A model generated the notes under the pieces. It did not search any database and was not told where the DNA came from. It saw only the letters and a program-made list of their open reading frames with translations. Positions 6,732-15,348 of a stretch of 37,933 nt of DNA are shown piece after piece. A program made the position numbers and the translations under genes. The stretch is from a virus, in IMG/VR virus record IMGVR_UViG_3300047557_000568, positions 1-37,933 of that record; one strand, written 5' to 3'. Every line of letters starts with the position of its first letter. Positions within the stretch are counted from its first letter, which is position 1.

Positions 6732-7472
6732 ATTAAACTACTTTTACTAGATATTGAGTCGTCGCCTAATTCAGCGTATGTTTGGGGACTATACGACCAA
6801 AATATTTCTATTAATCAAATGATAGACTCATCACGAGTATTGTGTTATGCAGCCAAATGGGTTGGAAATGACCAAATCTTTTTTGATTCTATTAAAAACT
6901 CATCACATAAATCAATGTTGAAAGGAATCCATGCACTCCTCGACATGGCAGACGGTGTTATTAGTTATAATGGTCGCAAGTTTGACCTTCCTGTATTGCA
7001 CAAGGAATTCTTATTACATAATTTTAATCCCCCATCGCCTTATAAACATATTGATTTGCTTAATACTATGCGTCGCCAGTTTAAGTTTACTAGCAATAAA
7101 CTGGACTATGTATGTCAGCAGTTAAAATTAGGTAAAAAATCAGACCATGAAGGATTTGAGTTATGGTTGAAGTGTATGAACAAAGATGCGGAAGCATGGA
7201 AAAAGATGGAGGAGTATAATGTCCAAGATGTTATCTTACTTGAGAAACTGTATCATAAACTTATGCCTTGGATACAATCGCATCCTAATCAGAATGTGTT
7301 TGCGGACGAGCATGTTTGTCCAAGCTGTGCTTCGCCGAAGATACAGAAGCGTGGAACGGCTGTTAGCGGTACAGGCGTGTATCAGCGATACCAATGTAGA
7401 GCGTGTGGCACATGGTCGCAATCTACGAAAGCACTTAGCAAGACAACGGAGATTAAGAGGATACCAACATGA
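6732..7472 (+). CDS. RNase H-fold 3'-5' exonuclease with C-terminal zinc ribbon, probable ATT start
   Basis: A 246-residue protein if started at ATT 6732. Exo motif I (LLLLDIESSPN, D7 and E9) precedes the first in-frame ATG (6819), so an ATG start would delete a catalytic motif. AAGGAG at 6719-6724 lies 7 nt before the ATT, and the only other non-stop candidate after the in-frame stop at 6708 is ATA 6717. Motif II is SYNGRKFDLPVL; motif III is YNVQDVILLEKLY. The C-terminus has a zinc ribbon, CPSC and CRAC about 20 residues apart. It resembles YprB/DnaQ-like nucleases. Coupled to the next gene by ATGA. Confidence 0.85.
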   Translation: MKLLLLDIESSPNSAYVWGLYDQNISINQMIDSSRVLCYAAKWVGNDQIFFDSIKNSSHKSMLKGIHALLDMADGVISYNGRKFDLPVLHKEFLLHNFNPPSPYKHIDLLNTMRRQFKFTSNKLDYVCQQLKLGKKSDHEGFELWLKCMNKDAEAWKKMEEYNVQDVILLEKLYHKLMPWIQSHPNQNVFADEHVCPSCASPKIQKRGTAVSGTGVYQRYQCRACGTWSQSTKALSKTTEIKRIPT

Positions 7473-7807
7473 TAGTAAAGACGCTTAAAGACTTTTATGA
7501 CGAGCAAGGGAATTTATGGTATAATGACAGTCCCGTTGCAATGCCAAACCTAGGCTGTGAAGACCCTGGTGATACATTTTCCGTTAAGAATCAACAAGTT
7601 GGAGGAACGCATTATATGAGAAAAGCCTACCAACCTTGGGATATTATTGAAGAATGGGAGATGTGCTTTTGGTCTGGCAATGTTTTGAAATATCTGTTAA
7701 GATACCGTTATAAAAATGGATTGGAGGACTTAAAGAAAGCTAGACACTACTTAGATTATTTGATTGAAAAGGAAGAGAAGAATGCCACTGCTGTTACACG
7801 AGATTAA
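7469..7807 (+). CDS. DUF3310 family phage protein
   Basis: A 112-residue protein. The second half carries the DUF3310 pattern: VGGTHYMRKAYQPWDIIEEW, then FWSGNVLKYLLRYRYKNGLEDLKKARHYLDYLI. The family is widespread in phages, sometimes annotated as nucleotide kinase, but its biochemical role is not established. The conserved His/Tyr/Trp and the Arg/Lys-rich helix suggest nucleotide or nucleic acid binding (inference). It lies in the replication and nucleotide-metabolism block. Confidence 0.88.
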   Translation: MIVKTLKDFYDEQGNLWYNDSPVAMPNLGCEDPGDTFSVKNQQVGGTHYMRKAYQPWDIIEEWEMCFWSGNVLKYLLRYRYKNGLEDLKKARHYLDYLIEKEEKNATAVTRD

Positions 7808-7937
7808 GGAAAGACTTAAAGAACTTGACGAAGTCACGCTGTTAGAGCTGTTGAACATTACTTCTGAGGACCTTGTCGAGATGTTTGGAGACAAGATTGA
7901 GGACAACGCAGACAAACTAGAAAGAGAAGTAAGATAA
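7782..7937 (+). CDS. Small acidic helical protein, 51 aa
   Basis: A 51-residue protein, ATG 7782, overlapping the DUF3310 gene by 26 nt; GGAAGAGAAG precedes the start. It reads as two or three helices, with LLLHEIKERLKELDEVTLLELL then EDLVEMFGDKIEDNADKLE, and is strongly acidic. Below the usual length cut-offs but with good codon structure and a good ribosome binding site. Function unknown. Confidence 0.65.
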   Translation: MPLLLHEIKERLKELDEVTLLELLNITSEDLVEMFGDKIEDNADKLEREVR

Positions 7938-7939
7938 TC

Positions 7940-8315
7940 TTGAAAAAGAAATTTACTACCGAAGAAGAGCGTATTGCTTATAAAAAAGCATACATGAAAG
8001 AATATCGTCAGCGTAATAAAGAAAAACTATATGCTGCGGATAAAGCAAAAACACAACTTCGGAGGAAAGTAAATAAAGCAAGGGCAGTTGCTTACTTAGG
8101 TGGTTCATGTAATCATTGTGGATTGACAACACCTAATCTTAGTGTGTATGATTTTCATCATTTAAATAAAAAAAGAAAAGGAGGCAGACCCAGGTAGTTT
8201 ATTGCATTATAGTTGGGCAAGGATACAAAAGGAGCTAGATAAGTGCATATTATTATGTGCAAACTGTCATAGAATAGAACACGAAAAGGAAAATAATGTC
8301 GAACATACCATTTAG
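7940..8315 (+). pseudogene. HNH endonuclease gene with a frameshift in an A7 run
   Basis: The first frame (TTG 7940 to TAG 8197) gives a basic N-terminus and the start of an HNH core: CNHCGLTTPNLSVYDFHHL. It then hits a run of seven A (8168-8174). Moving +1 there gives the expected rest of the domain, LLHYSWARIQKELDKCILLCANCHRIEH, ending at TAG 8313-8315. So one base is extra (or two are missing) in the homopolymer. It may be a decayed gene, a sequencing or assembly error, or a real programmed shift. The 3' end overlaps the ribonucleotide reductase start by 20 nt. Confidence 0.75.
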
Positions 8316-10197
8316 TACAGTAGGATACATTACCTACAAAAGAACATACGCCCGTCGCTTGAACGAGGCAGCCGCTGATAGTCCTACAGAAGAATTTGAA
8401 GACACAGTAAACCGTGTAATTGCTTCTGCTAACAATCAACTTAATGTTGGATTCACTAACGATGAACAACTGCGTTTAAAACAATATTTGATGGAATTGA
8501 AAGGAACTGTCGCAGGACGATTCTTGTGGCAGATGGGAACAGCAACAGTAGATAGATTAGGTCTAGCTAGCTTACAGAACTGTGCGTTTACAACAATTAA
8601 CGAGCCTGTAAGACCGTTTACATGGGCGATGGATATGCTGATGCTAGGTTCTGGTGTCGGTTATAATATTCAAAGAGTAAATGTTGATAAACTTCCTATT
8701 GTCAATGCTAACTTCACTGCTCCTACTCGTCTCGATACTACAGATGCTGATTTCATTGTTCCAGATAGTCGTGAAGGATGGGTTAGTCTACTTGGTAAGA
8801 CCCTAAAAGCAGCATTTTTAAGTAATCGTAAAAATACATTTACTTTCTCAACTATTAATATACGTGGAAAAGGCGCACCAATTAAGGGCTTTGGTGGTAC
8901 TGCTTCAGGACCAGAAGATTTATGTTGGGGTATCTCAAAGATTAGTGAAGTGCTTGAAAAAAGAGCAGGTCGTAAGTTGCGTCCTATTGACTGTTTAGAT
9001 ATTATGAACATTATTGGTGCTGTTGTTGTTGCTGGTAATGTGCGTCGCTCCGCTCAGATTGCAATCGGAGACCCTGATGATGTTGAGTATTTATTAGCAA
9101 AGCGTTGGGACATGGGTAATATCCCCAGTTGGAGAGCCATGTCGAATAACTCAGTTGTTTGTAATGACATTAAAGACTTACATGAATTCTTTTGGGACGG
9201 GTATGAAGGCAAAGGCGAGCCGTACGGTTTGATTAACCTCAAATTAAGCCGTAAGATTGGTCGTCTAGGAGAAACCATGTACCCAGACCCTGATGTACAA
9301 GGTTATAATCCGTGTGCAGAGCAGTCTTTAGCGCCTTATGAGACTTGCTGTTTAGCTGAAGTATGGCTTCCTAATGTTAAGACATACGAAGAATTTGTTG
9401 ATATTTGTACATTATTGTACCGTATTAATAAACACAGCCTTGCATTACCGTGTCACTTAGATGAAACAGCTGATATTGTCCACAAGAACATGAGAATGGG
9501 TATCGGCATTACTGGTGTTCTCCAAGCCACAGAAGAACAAAAATCATGGTTGCGTCCTGCTTATACACAGTTGCGTGAGTTTGATAAGAAGTACAGCGAA
9601 GAAAACGGATTCCCTACTTCAATTAAATTGACAACAGTTAAACCGAGCGGAACATTGTCTTTATTACCAGGAGTAACGCCTGGATGCCACCCTGCGTATG
9701 CTCAGTATATGATACGTCGTATTCGCATCTCTGCAGACCATCCATTAGTAACTGTATGTCGTGAACACGGTTATCCAGTTGAGTATCAACAAAACTTTGA
9801 TGGTTCTGAAGACCATAGTACTGTAGTTGTGTCTTTCCCATTTGCATATCCTGAAGGAACAAAGTTAGCGAAGGAAATGACAGCGATTGACCAACTAGAA
9901 ACAGTTAAGTGGTTACAAGAGGTATGGAGTGATAATTCTGTATCGTGCACAGTGTACTATCGTAAGGAAGAGCTTCCTGAAATTCGTAAGTATCTCGCTA
10001 AAAACTATAAGAACAATCATAAGTCTTTGTCATTCTTGTTGCATAGCGACCACGGATTTAAACAAGCACCTTATGAGGAGATAACTAAAGAGCAATATGA
10101 AGATTTAGTTGCTAAGACAAGATTAATCACCAAGATTGACGATGCTCAGTTTGATGGTGGTGATGAATGCGCTTCAGGAGCTTGTCCTGTTAAATAA
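8296..10197 (+). CDS. nrdJ: Class II (adenosylcobalamin-dependent) ribonucleoside-triphosphate reductase
   Basis: A 633-residue monomer-type reductase that makes deoxynucleotides for phage replication. Key cysteines match the Lactobacillus leichmannii RTPR pattern: C96 (SLQNCAFT) and C351 as the redox pair, C340 in NPCAE as the thiyl radical site with E342, and C625/C630 (ECASGAC) as the C-terminal swinging pair. C351 is 11 residues after C340, as C419 is after C408 in RTPR. Other family segments are LGSGVGYNI, GNVRRSAQIAIGD and KPSGTLSLLPGVTPG. Class II needs host B12 but not oxygen. RBS AAAAGGAAAATA. Confidence 0.93.
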   Translation: MSNIPFSTVGYITYKRTYARRLNEAAADSPTEEFEDTVNRVIASANNQLNVGFTNDEQLRLKQYLMELKGTVAGRFLWQMGTATVDRLGLASLQNCAFTTINEPVRPFTWAMDMLMLGSGVGYNIQRVNVDKLPIVNANFTAPTRLDTTDADFIVPDSREGWVSLLGKTLKAAFLSNRKNTFTFSTINIRGKGAPIKGFGGTASGPEDLCWGISKISEVLEKRAGRKLRPIDCLDIMNIIGAVVVAGNVRRSAQIAIGDPDDVEYLLAKRWDMGNIPSWRAMSNNSVVCNDIKDLHEFFWDGYEGKGEPYGLINLKLSRKIGRLGETMYPDPDVQGYNPCAEQSLAPYETCCLAEVWLPNVKTYEEFVDICTLLYRINKHSLALPCHLDETADIVHKNMRMGIGITGVLQATEEQKSWLRPAYTQLREFDKKYSEENGFPTSIKLTTVKPSGTLSLLPGVTPGCHPAYAQYMIRRIRISADHPLVTVCREHGYPVEYQQNFDGSEDHSTVVVSFPFAYPEGTKLAKEMTAIDQLETVKWLQEVWSDNSVSCTVYYRKEELPEIRKYLAKNYKNNHKSLSFLLHSDHGFKQAPYEEITKEQYEDLVAKTRLITKIDDAQFDGGDECASGACPVK

Positions 10198-10229
10198 ATA
10201 ATCCTTCCTTGTGTGTTGTACCTTTATAG

Positions 10230-10252
10230 CCCCTCTTCGGAGGGGTTTTTTT
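10230..10252 (+). terminator. Intrinsic terminator of the rightward arm
   Basis: CCCCTC (10230-10235), loop TTCG, GAGGGG (10240-10245), followed by seven T. It ends the early arm just after the ribonucleotide reductase. It lacks a T-run on the opposite strand, so it should work only rightward. The convergent lysozyme gene ends 28 bp further on. Confidence 0.92.
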
Positions 10253-10279
10253 GTTGCATATATTACACATTTTTACAGT

Positions 10280-10726
10280 TTATGAAACAAATAAGGCTCT
10301 TTCAGCTTCTCTACGTCGCTGTAGACCACGACTAACCCTACCTGCAGCCATATTCCACTTCAGTAGTTCATTAGCGGCTTCTTCCCAGCGTTCTTCGTTG
10401 ATTCTACGACGCAGTGTGCTGTTTCTTAGATTACCAGCACCAAGGTTATAAGCAAAGCTAACAATAGCACCCAACTGATTCGGTCTATTAACCAAAACAG
10501 GGCAGAGACGCAACACAGCAGGAATAAAGACAGTACGAAGCGTGTAATCCAGCAAAGTATTTGCCATGTCAAGATTAATTTCTCTGTCATTAAGTGTTAC
10601 CCTTGTTCCGTCGGTATAAAAAGTAGAGCCGTAGCCTATAGTGGGAACACCCGCACTACAGAGATACGGCTTACTACGGTATCCCTCAAATGCTTTGATT
10701 AACGACAAAGCCTCTGGAGGAATCAT
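10280..10726 (-). CDS. Endolysin, GH24 lysozyme family
   Basis: A 148-residue muramidase that would cleave peptidoglycan at lysis. The catalytic Glu is E14 in IKAFEGYR; then PYLCSAGVPTIGYGS supplies the conserved TIGYG. Cys stands where T4 lysozyme has its catalytic Asp, a variation seen in other phage members of the family. The C-terminal lobe has QLGAIVSFAYNLGAGNL and the helix-rich RRxREAERALF end. No signal peptide or SAR segment is evident, so a holin is needed. Start overlaps the upstream stop (ATGA). Confidence 0.93.
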   Translation of the reverse strand: MIPPEALSLIKAFEGYRSKPYLCSAGVPTIGYGSTFYTDGTRVTLNDREINLDMANTLLDYTLRTVFIPAVLRLCPVLVNRPNQLGAIVSFAYNLGAGNLRNSTLRRRINEERWEEAANELLKWNMAAGRVSRGLQRRREAERALFVS

Positions 10727-11190
10727 TTTTGTAATCGTCTTAGAGTTCTATCAGCGAAGAAGTAACCAGCGATAACAGCCATTAAACCAATGTCAAAGCT
10801 GTCCATAACGAAGCCCTGTTGATATAGCTTTAAACCCCATAGGATAAGAGCTACTTCAGCGTATTGAGGACGTATAGAAGCATTCCAAGCATCAATCCAA
10901 GCTACGCCACTAGGCTTATAGGACTGCTTTATAGCCTCTGTAAATGCTTCTGCCTCGTGGACGGCGACATCAGCGTCTGCTTGTACTTGAATAGCTTTAA
11001 CGCCTAATTCAGCCTGTACACGGAGTGATTCTAGGTTACGAATGTGAGCTTTGTCGTCCAATTCTGCCTGTAAACGCATACGCTCTACTTCTTGAGAGTG
11101 TTCTTGTTTACGGACAAAGAAGGCAGAAACTTCGCCCCAAATCATTCGGAATGCTGAACCGCCTAAGAAGGATAGGACTGCTTCAATCAC
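10723..11190 (-). CDS. Membrane protein of the lysis block, probable holin
   Basis: A 155-residue protein starting at GTG, coupled by GTGA to the upstream gene and by ATGA to the lysozyme. The N-terminus is hydrophobic (VLSFLGGSAFRMIWGEVSAFFV). The middle is a long charged helix (EHSQEVERMRLQAELDDKAHIRN... AELGVKAIQVQADADVAV), and the C-terminus has two hydrophobic segments (AEVALILWGLKLY and IGLMAVIAGYFFADR). Topology and position fit the three-segment phage holin type; a spanin-like or structural membrane role is the alternative. Confidence 0.6.
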   Translation of the reverse strand: MIEAVLSFLGGSAFRMIWGEVSAFFVRKQEHSQEVERMRLQAELDDKAHIRNLESLRVQAELGVKAIQVQADADVAVHEAEAFTEAIKQSYKPSGVAWIDAWNASIRPQYAEVALILWGLKLYQQGFVMDSFDIGLMAVIAGYFFADRTLRRLQK

Positions 11191-13130
11191 TGACCAAGCT
11201 CCTGTTCTAACTTACGAAGTTCTTCCTGTTCTGCAGGTGTTAAACCAACTGGCGCAGGTGTTTTTTCAGGTGATTTTTGCTGTAAAATATCTTCAGCAGT
11301 AATACCCGCTTCTTCAAAAGCTCTAATTGCTTTTAAAAATAATGGACCTGTAATAGCGCCTTGTTCTTGTTGTTTTAACAAAGACACAGCAGCGTTAGTT
11401 GCTTTTGGATTAGTAATAGACTTAGCAATAAATCTAGGACCTAATAACATAGTTCCTGCAGCTAAAGCAGACCAGCCAGGATTATCCGCAGCAATCTTTT
11501 GTGCGTCTGGGTTAAGGAATACTAATGCACCAGCACCTAATGTACCAACAGCCTGTGCTTGTTGCGCTGCAAAGAACAAAGGAGCTTCTGCAGGTGGTTT
11601 CACAGAAGATAGCTCAGCAGCTTTCAATAGTCGCTTAACATTGCCTTGTTGTTCTTTTGTTAATACTGTTTCAAAAGTACGGCGAATAGCTTCATCACTA
11701 TCAATCTTTTGACCAAGACCCGCCAATGAACTTTCAGATTTGAGCAAGTTCTCAACATAGCCACGGCGGACTGCTGCGACAGTGCTGTCAATATCTAATT
11801 CTTTGTTTAACTGTTTTGCACGACCTAAAGATTGTTGCATCTCTTTAAATGCTGTGACATTACCAGATGCAAAGATATTCTTACCGACAAACTCAGGGTC
11901 TTTTGTTAGCAGTTTAGCAGTAGTGTCAGTATACAAATCAGTAATACTGTCACGATATAGCTTAGAATAGAACTTATACTGTTCAGAAAGTGTCTTACTG
12001 GTGTCTTCTGGTAGTCTTCCTTCAAAGTCTATTGCAGAACCTTTTAACTTACTTCCTGCGGTATCCATTTGTTTTTCTAAGTTATTAACAAAAGCCTTAG
12101 TCTGTGCAACTAATGCGCTGTCAGGCTCTGATGCTTTCTGCAAATCTCTGAGTTTTGTCTTAAAGCTAGATAGAATCTCATGAGCTACACCAAAGTCAAC
12201 CTTCTCAGGCGCTTCAGATATTTGTGTCAATAAACTTCTTTCTCCTGAAGAAATAGTTAGCCCACCTGCTTTTTCTGCTCGGTTTAGAATCTGATTAGCT
12301 TGGTTCTGTAAAGGAACTAAATCTACTGGAATAGTGCTATTTTGTGTTAAGTTTTGATAATATGGGCGAACTGTGCTTTTTAAAGCAGCGTCACCCGCAG
12401 CAATACTGTCAGCAAAAGACTGACCTGCAGCAACACTATCATATGCCTGTGTCGAAATATCATCTAATACACGAGTTTTAGCAGTTTGAATGGCTTTATC
12501 TGTTGCTTTTTCAGCAGCCATCATTACAGGCTTCCCTGTAAAAGAACCACGAGCAATAGATTCTGAAATACCAGACATAGTGCCGCCAGTAGACTGGAAT
12601 GGAGTTAAACCAAAACCACCTGATTCTTTCAGTAATCTATCTGCAGCAAGTGTAGCAGCAATATTAGGGTCAGCTGGAATCGCATTTCCAAATAGCCCTG
12701 AAAGTTGATTACGGGCGACATTAATAACTCTACCGCCCACATTAAACACTAAATTACCTAATGCATCATAAGTTGCTTGTTCAACCCCAGATTGCGCTAC
12801 TTTTAAAAAATCTGGTTGATTCAATATTGCTTGTTGAGCAGCTTCTCCAGTAGCACCACCAAGACCTGCACCGATAGTTCCACGAACTGTTGCCTGTCCT
12901 AATATACTTCCTGTACGGGCTGCAGCTGGGTTTTTACCACTTAAAAGACCAACAGTACCACCGACCATTCCGCCTAACTCAGGTAGTGTTTGAATAACAG
13001 CTTGTTTAAATTGTTGCCCTAACGAAGGTTCTTGATAATTAGGAGACAAAACAGAAACATATCCTGTCGAGTCACCTACCTCTTGTTCCAAACGACGAAG
13101 TTCTTCTTGCTCTTGAGTAGTTAGTGCCAT
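11187..13130 (-). CDS. Large internal-virion-type structural protein, 647 aa
   Basis: A 647-residue protein in the position of T7-type internal virion (ejection) proteins. Residues about 45-110 are Gly/Ala-rich and hydrophobic (GGMVGGTVGLLSG, GTIGAGLGGATGEAA), able to insert in membranes; the rest is mostly long helices. The termini carry the same motif: LTTQEQEELRRLEQEVG at the start and LTPAEQEELRKLEQELG at the end. I see no transglycosylase motif. The function is inferred from position and composition only. Confidence 0.6.
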   Translation of the reverse strand: MALTTQEQEELRRLEQEVGDSTGYVSVLSPNYQEPSLGQQFKQAVIQTLPELGGMVGGTVGLLSGKNPAAARTGSILGQATVRGTIGAGLGGATGEAAQQAILNQPDFLKVAQSGVEQATYDALGNLVFNVGGRVINVARNQLSGLFGNAIPADPNIAATLAADRLLKESGGFGLTPFQSTGGTMSGISESIARGSFTGKPVMMAAEKATDKAIQTAKTRVLDDISTQAYDSVAAGQSFADSIAAGDAALKSTVRPYYQNLTQNSTIPVDLVPLQNQANQILNRAEKAGGLTISSGERSLLTQISEAPEKVDFGVAHEILSSFKTKLRDLQKASEPDSALVAQTKAFVNNLEKQMDTAGSKLKGSAIDFEGRLPEDTSKTLSEQYKFYSKLYRDSITDLYTDTTAKLLTKDPEFVGKNIFASGNVTAFKEMQQSLGRAKQLNKELDIDSTVAAVRRGYVENLLKSESSLAGLGQKIDSDEAIRRTFETVLTKEQQGNVKRLLKAAELSSVKPPAEAPLFFAAQQAQAVGTLGAGALVFLNPDAQKIAADNPGWSALAAGTMLLGPRFIAKSITNPKATNAAVSLLKQQEQGAITGPLFLKAIRAFEEAGITAEDILQQKSPEKTPAPVGLTPAEQEELRKLEQELGQ

Positions 13131-13131
13131 A

Positions 13132-14235
13132 TTAAGGTTGTCCTTGTCCTTGTTTACGACGCAATTCGTCCAATCTTTGTCTCTTAGCTATCTTCTCATT
13201 AACATCAGCAATAGATTCTTTCTTTGCTTTGACAAAATCAAAAGATGCTAAATCGCCACCACTGTTTTTAAACTCAGTTGCTTTTTGATATGTCAAATCG
13301 TCAATTTGTGCATCTCTTGCAATTCTATTAGCAACAGCAGATATTGTTTCTTTTGTCAAACCTCTGCTACCAACAGCTTCTTTTAAGAATCTGACATCCT
13401 TATCAGACAAAGCTCCTTTAAGGTTTTTAGCTTGACCAATAGTCAAAGCAGCAAACAACTGGTCTAACTGTTCTGATTCTGAAGTACCTGTTACATTAAT
13501 TCCAAGTGCATTAGCAACTTGTGCTGCGTTTAGTTTTACATTAGAACCAACACCAGTAAATGATTTGTTGATTAATGAGTTCATGTCATTAACAGTTTGT
13601 AGTGTTGTACCTGCTGACAATGCTCTTTCGCCTAAATCCACATATTGTTTAACATTCGCAGTTCTTAACTCTTTACCTTGCTGTTCACCAGGCATTACAA
13701 TCTTAGTACCCTTCTCAGCTAATCCTTTAATTTCAGCGTCAACCTCAGCGATTAATCGTGGGTCTGCCCCTCCTTGAACAAGACGCTCACGGTATAGTTG
13801 TAGATTAGCAATATTAGGCAATTTTTCTTGTCTTGCTTTTTCAGCTTGAGCTATAGTTCTATCAATATCAGCTGCTTTAGCCGAAGCCTGAATAGCAAAT
13901 TCAGTGTATCCTTTACCAGCTAATGCTTGTGAAAAATCACGAAGCCCTTCTGGTGTTGATACATCAAATTGTTTACGCATTTCAGTTACATCACGAACAA
14001 TTTGTAATTGTGGGTCTTCAGTACCGAGCAACCCCTGCACCCCACGACCAATTAGCTGACCCTGTTGTGCTGCTTCAGCATACAAAGGGGCTAATGAAGG
14101 ATTTAACATTGTACCAGGACCAGCTGCCATAGCCCCAGCTGCACGCTGTTGTGCGTCTAATAATTGTTGCTGTTGAACTTGGTATAGTTCTGGTGTTAGT
14201 CCAAATAAATTTCCTACGATAGATTTCTCTGCCAT
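13132..14235 (-). CDS. Helical virion-associated protein, 367 aa
   Basis: A 367-residue protein. The N-terminus is Gln/Ala-rich (ELYQVQQQQLLDAQQRAAGAMAA); the middle and end are mostly helical and charged (DIDRTIAQAEKARQEKL, NIANLQLYRERLVQGG, VNEKIAKRQRLDELRRK). It lies between two other virion-type genes of the same composition, with AAGGAAT before its ATG. An internal virion or tail-assembly role is likely from position; no enzymatic motif is seen. Confidence 0.6.
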   Translation of the reverse strand: MAEKSIVGNLFGLTPELYQVQQQQLLDAQQRAAGAMAAGPGTMLNPSLAPLYAEAAQQGQLIGRGVQGLLGTEDPQLQIVRDVTEMRKQFDVSTPEGLRDFSQALAGKGYTEFAIQASAKAADIDRTIAQAEKARQEKLPNIANLQLYRERLVQGGADPRLIAEVDAEIKGLAEKGTKIVMPGEQQGKELRTANVKQYVDLGERALSAGTTLQTVNDMNSLINKSFTGVGSNVKLNAAQVANALGINVTGTSESEQLDQLFAALTIGQAKNLKGALSDKDVRFLKEAVGSRGLTKETISAVANRIARDAQIDDLTYQKATEFKNSGGDLASFDFVKAKKESIADVNEKIAKRQRLDELRRKQGQGQP

Positions 14236-14244
14236 GTTAATTCC

Positions 14245-15348
14245 TTAATAGTCAAACTCAGTATAGTTTCCTGGTGTATTACTAAACAATGTACCACGGT
14301 CTCCATAAGGTTTTGGGCTTAAAATATTACTAAACCAATTTTGAATCTGTGGATTCTGCGATAATGAAGTTAATTGGTTTGTTAATGTACGGTTTCTAGT
14401 TGATTCTATACCTTGTTGAGCAATTTGTCCAGCTAATCCAGTCTGTGCAGAAGTTTCTGTTCCTAGCTGCAGTAAACGACCCGCTGTAGCGCCTGTAGTA
14501 GCAGCACGACCACCTAAAGCTGAACCTAGTTCTAAACCTTGTTGTCCTAGGTTTTCGATAGAACCAGCTAATCCCAGTTGTGTCTGTAACGGACTGTAAG
14601 CCGCAGAAGTTAATGCAGGTACTTGTGCCAATAATGAAGAACCTGTGCCAAACAAACCTGCGCCAAACTGTGCTTGTTGCTGTGCAGCTTGTTCAGCACC
14701 TGCAGCGAGTTGATTTTGTTGCTGTGCTAAGGCGTTATAGTAAGCAGCTAATTCAGGATTAGTCTGAGCCATGCCCTGTGTCGTACCGCCAGTAGCTAAA
14801 CCAGTTCTGCCTGTCTGGAATAAACGATTACGGATACCTGCTAGAGCTTGTTCTTGCTGTGGGGCTAATAAAGCCTGTTGTTGGCTGATATAACGCTGAC
14901 GAGCTGCTTCAGGAGACTCAGACAAATAACCCTGTCCCATGTTAAACAAAGACTGAGCAGCAGGGGTCAACATTGCTGTTTGCTGAGCAACCTGTGTAGG
15001 GTCGTAAGCACCTGCCTGTGTCAATAGTCTATTCTGAATCGCCTGTAATTCAGGTGCTACAGTGTATCCTGCAGATACTAACTGTCCTGTATTGGGGTCT
15101 ATTTGGAAGTTAGAAGAACCAAATCGTGTAGTGATACCGACTGGTCTAAACTGTGCCATATTAGCAGCTTGTTGTGCTGCAGCGAGTTGCTGTGCAGAAG
15201 CCCCGCCGTAAGCACCAGACACATTAGGACTTCCGCCTAATAGTGAACCAGCAGCGCCTCCAATCTGCGCCCCAAGAGCAGGATTACCCATAGACGCACC
15301 AATCAATGCACCGCCTATAGTACCGATTGAGCTTGCCATCTTACCCAT
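14245..15348 (-). CDS. Gly/Ala/Gln-rich virion-associated protein, 367 aa
   Basis: A 367-residue low-complexity protein. The first 45 residues are a glycine-zipper-like hydrophobic stretch (IGTIGGALIGASMGNPALGAQIGGAAGSLLGG), followed by Gln/Ala-rich helices (QQLAAAQQAANMAQF, ALAQQQNQLAAGAEQAAQQQ). A glycine-zipper N-terminus followed by helices suits a DNA-ejection protein that enters the cell envelope. Its start is coupled to the upstream gene (TAATG) with GGAG upstream. The role is inferred. Confidence 0.6.
   Translation of the reverse strand: MGKMASSIGTIGGALIGASMGNPALGAQIGGAAGSLLGGSPNVSGAYGGASAQQLAAAQQAANMAQFRPVGITTRFGSSNFQIDPNTGQLVSAGYTVAPELQAIQNRLLTQAGAYDPTQVAQQTAMLTPAAQSLFNMGQGYLSESPEAARQRYISQQQALLAPQQEQALAGIRNRLFQTGRTGLATGGTTQGMAQTNPELAAYYNALAQQQNQLAAGAEQAAQQQAQFGAGLFGTGSSLLAQVPALTSAAYSPLQTQLGLAGSIENLGQQGLELGSALGGRAATTGATAGRLLQLGTETSAQTGLAGQIAQQGIESTRNRTLTNQLTSLSQNPQIQNWFSNILSPKPYGDRGTLFSNTPGNYTEFDY

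Noticed and set aside
8158-8469. 103-codon minus-strand frame
   Set aside because: It is antisense to the HNH and reductase genes, rich in Phe, Tyr, Ser and Cys as expected of a shadow frame, and the plus-strand frames are convincing domains.
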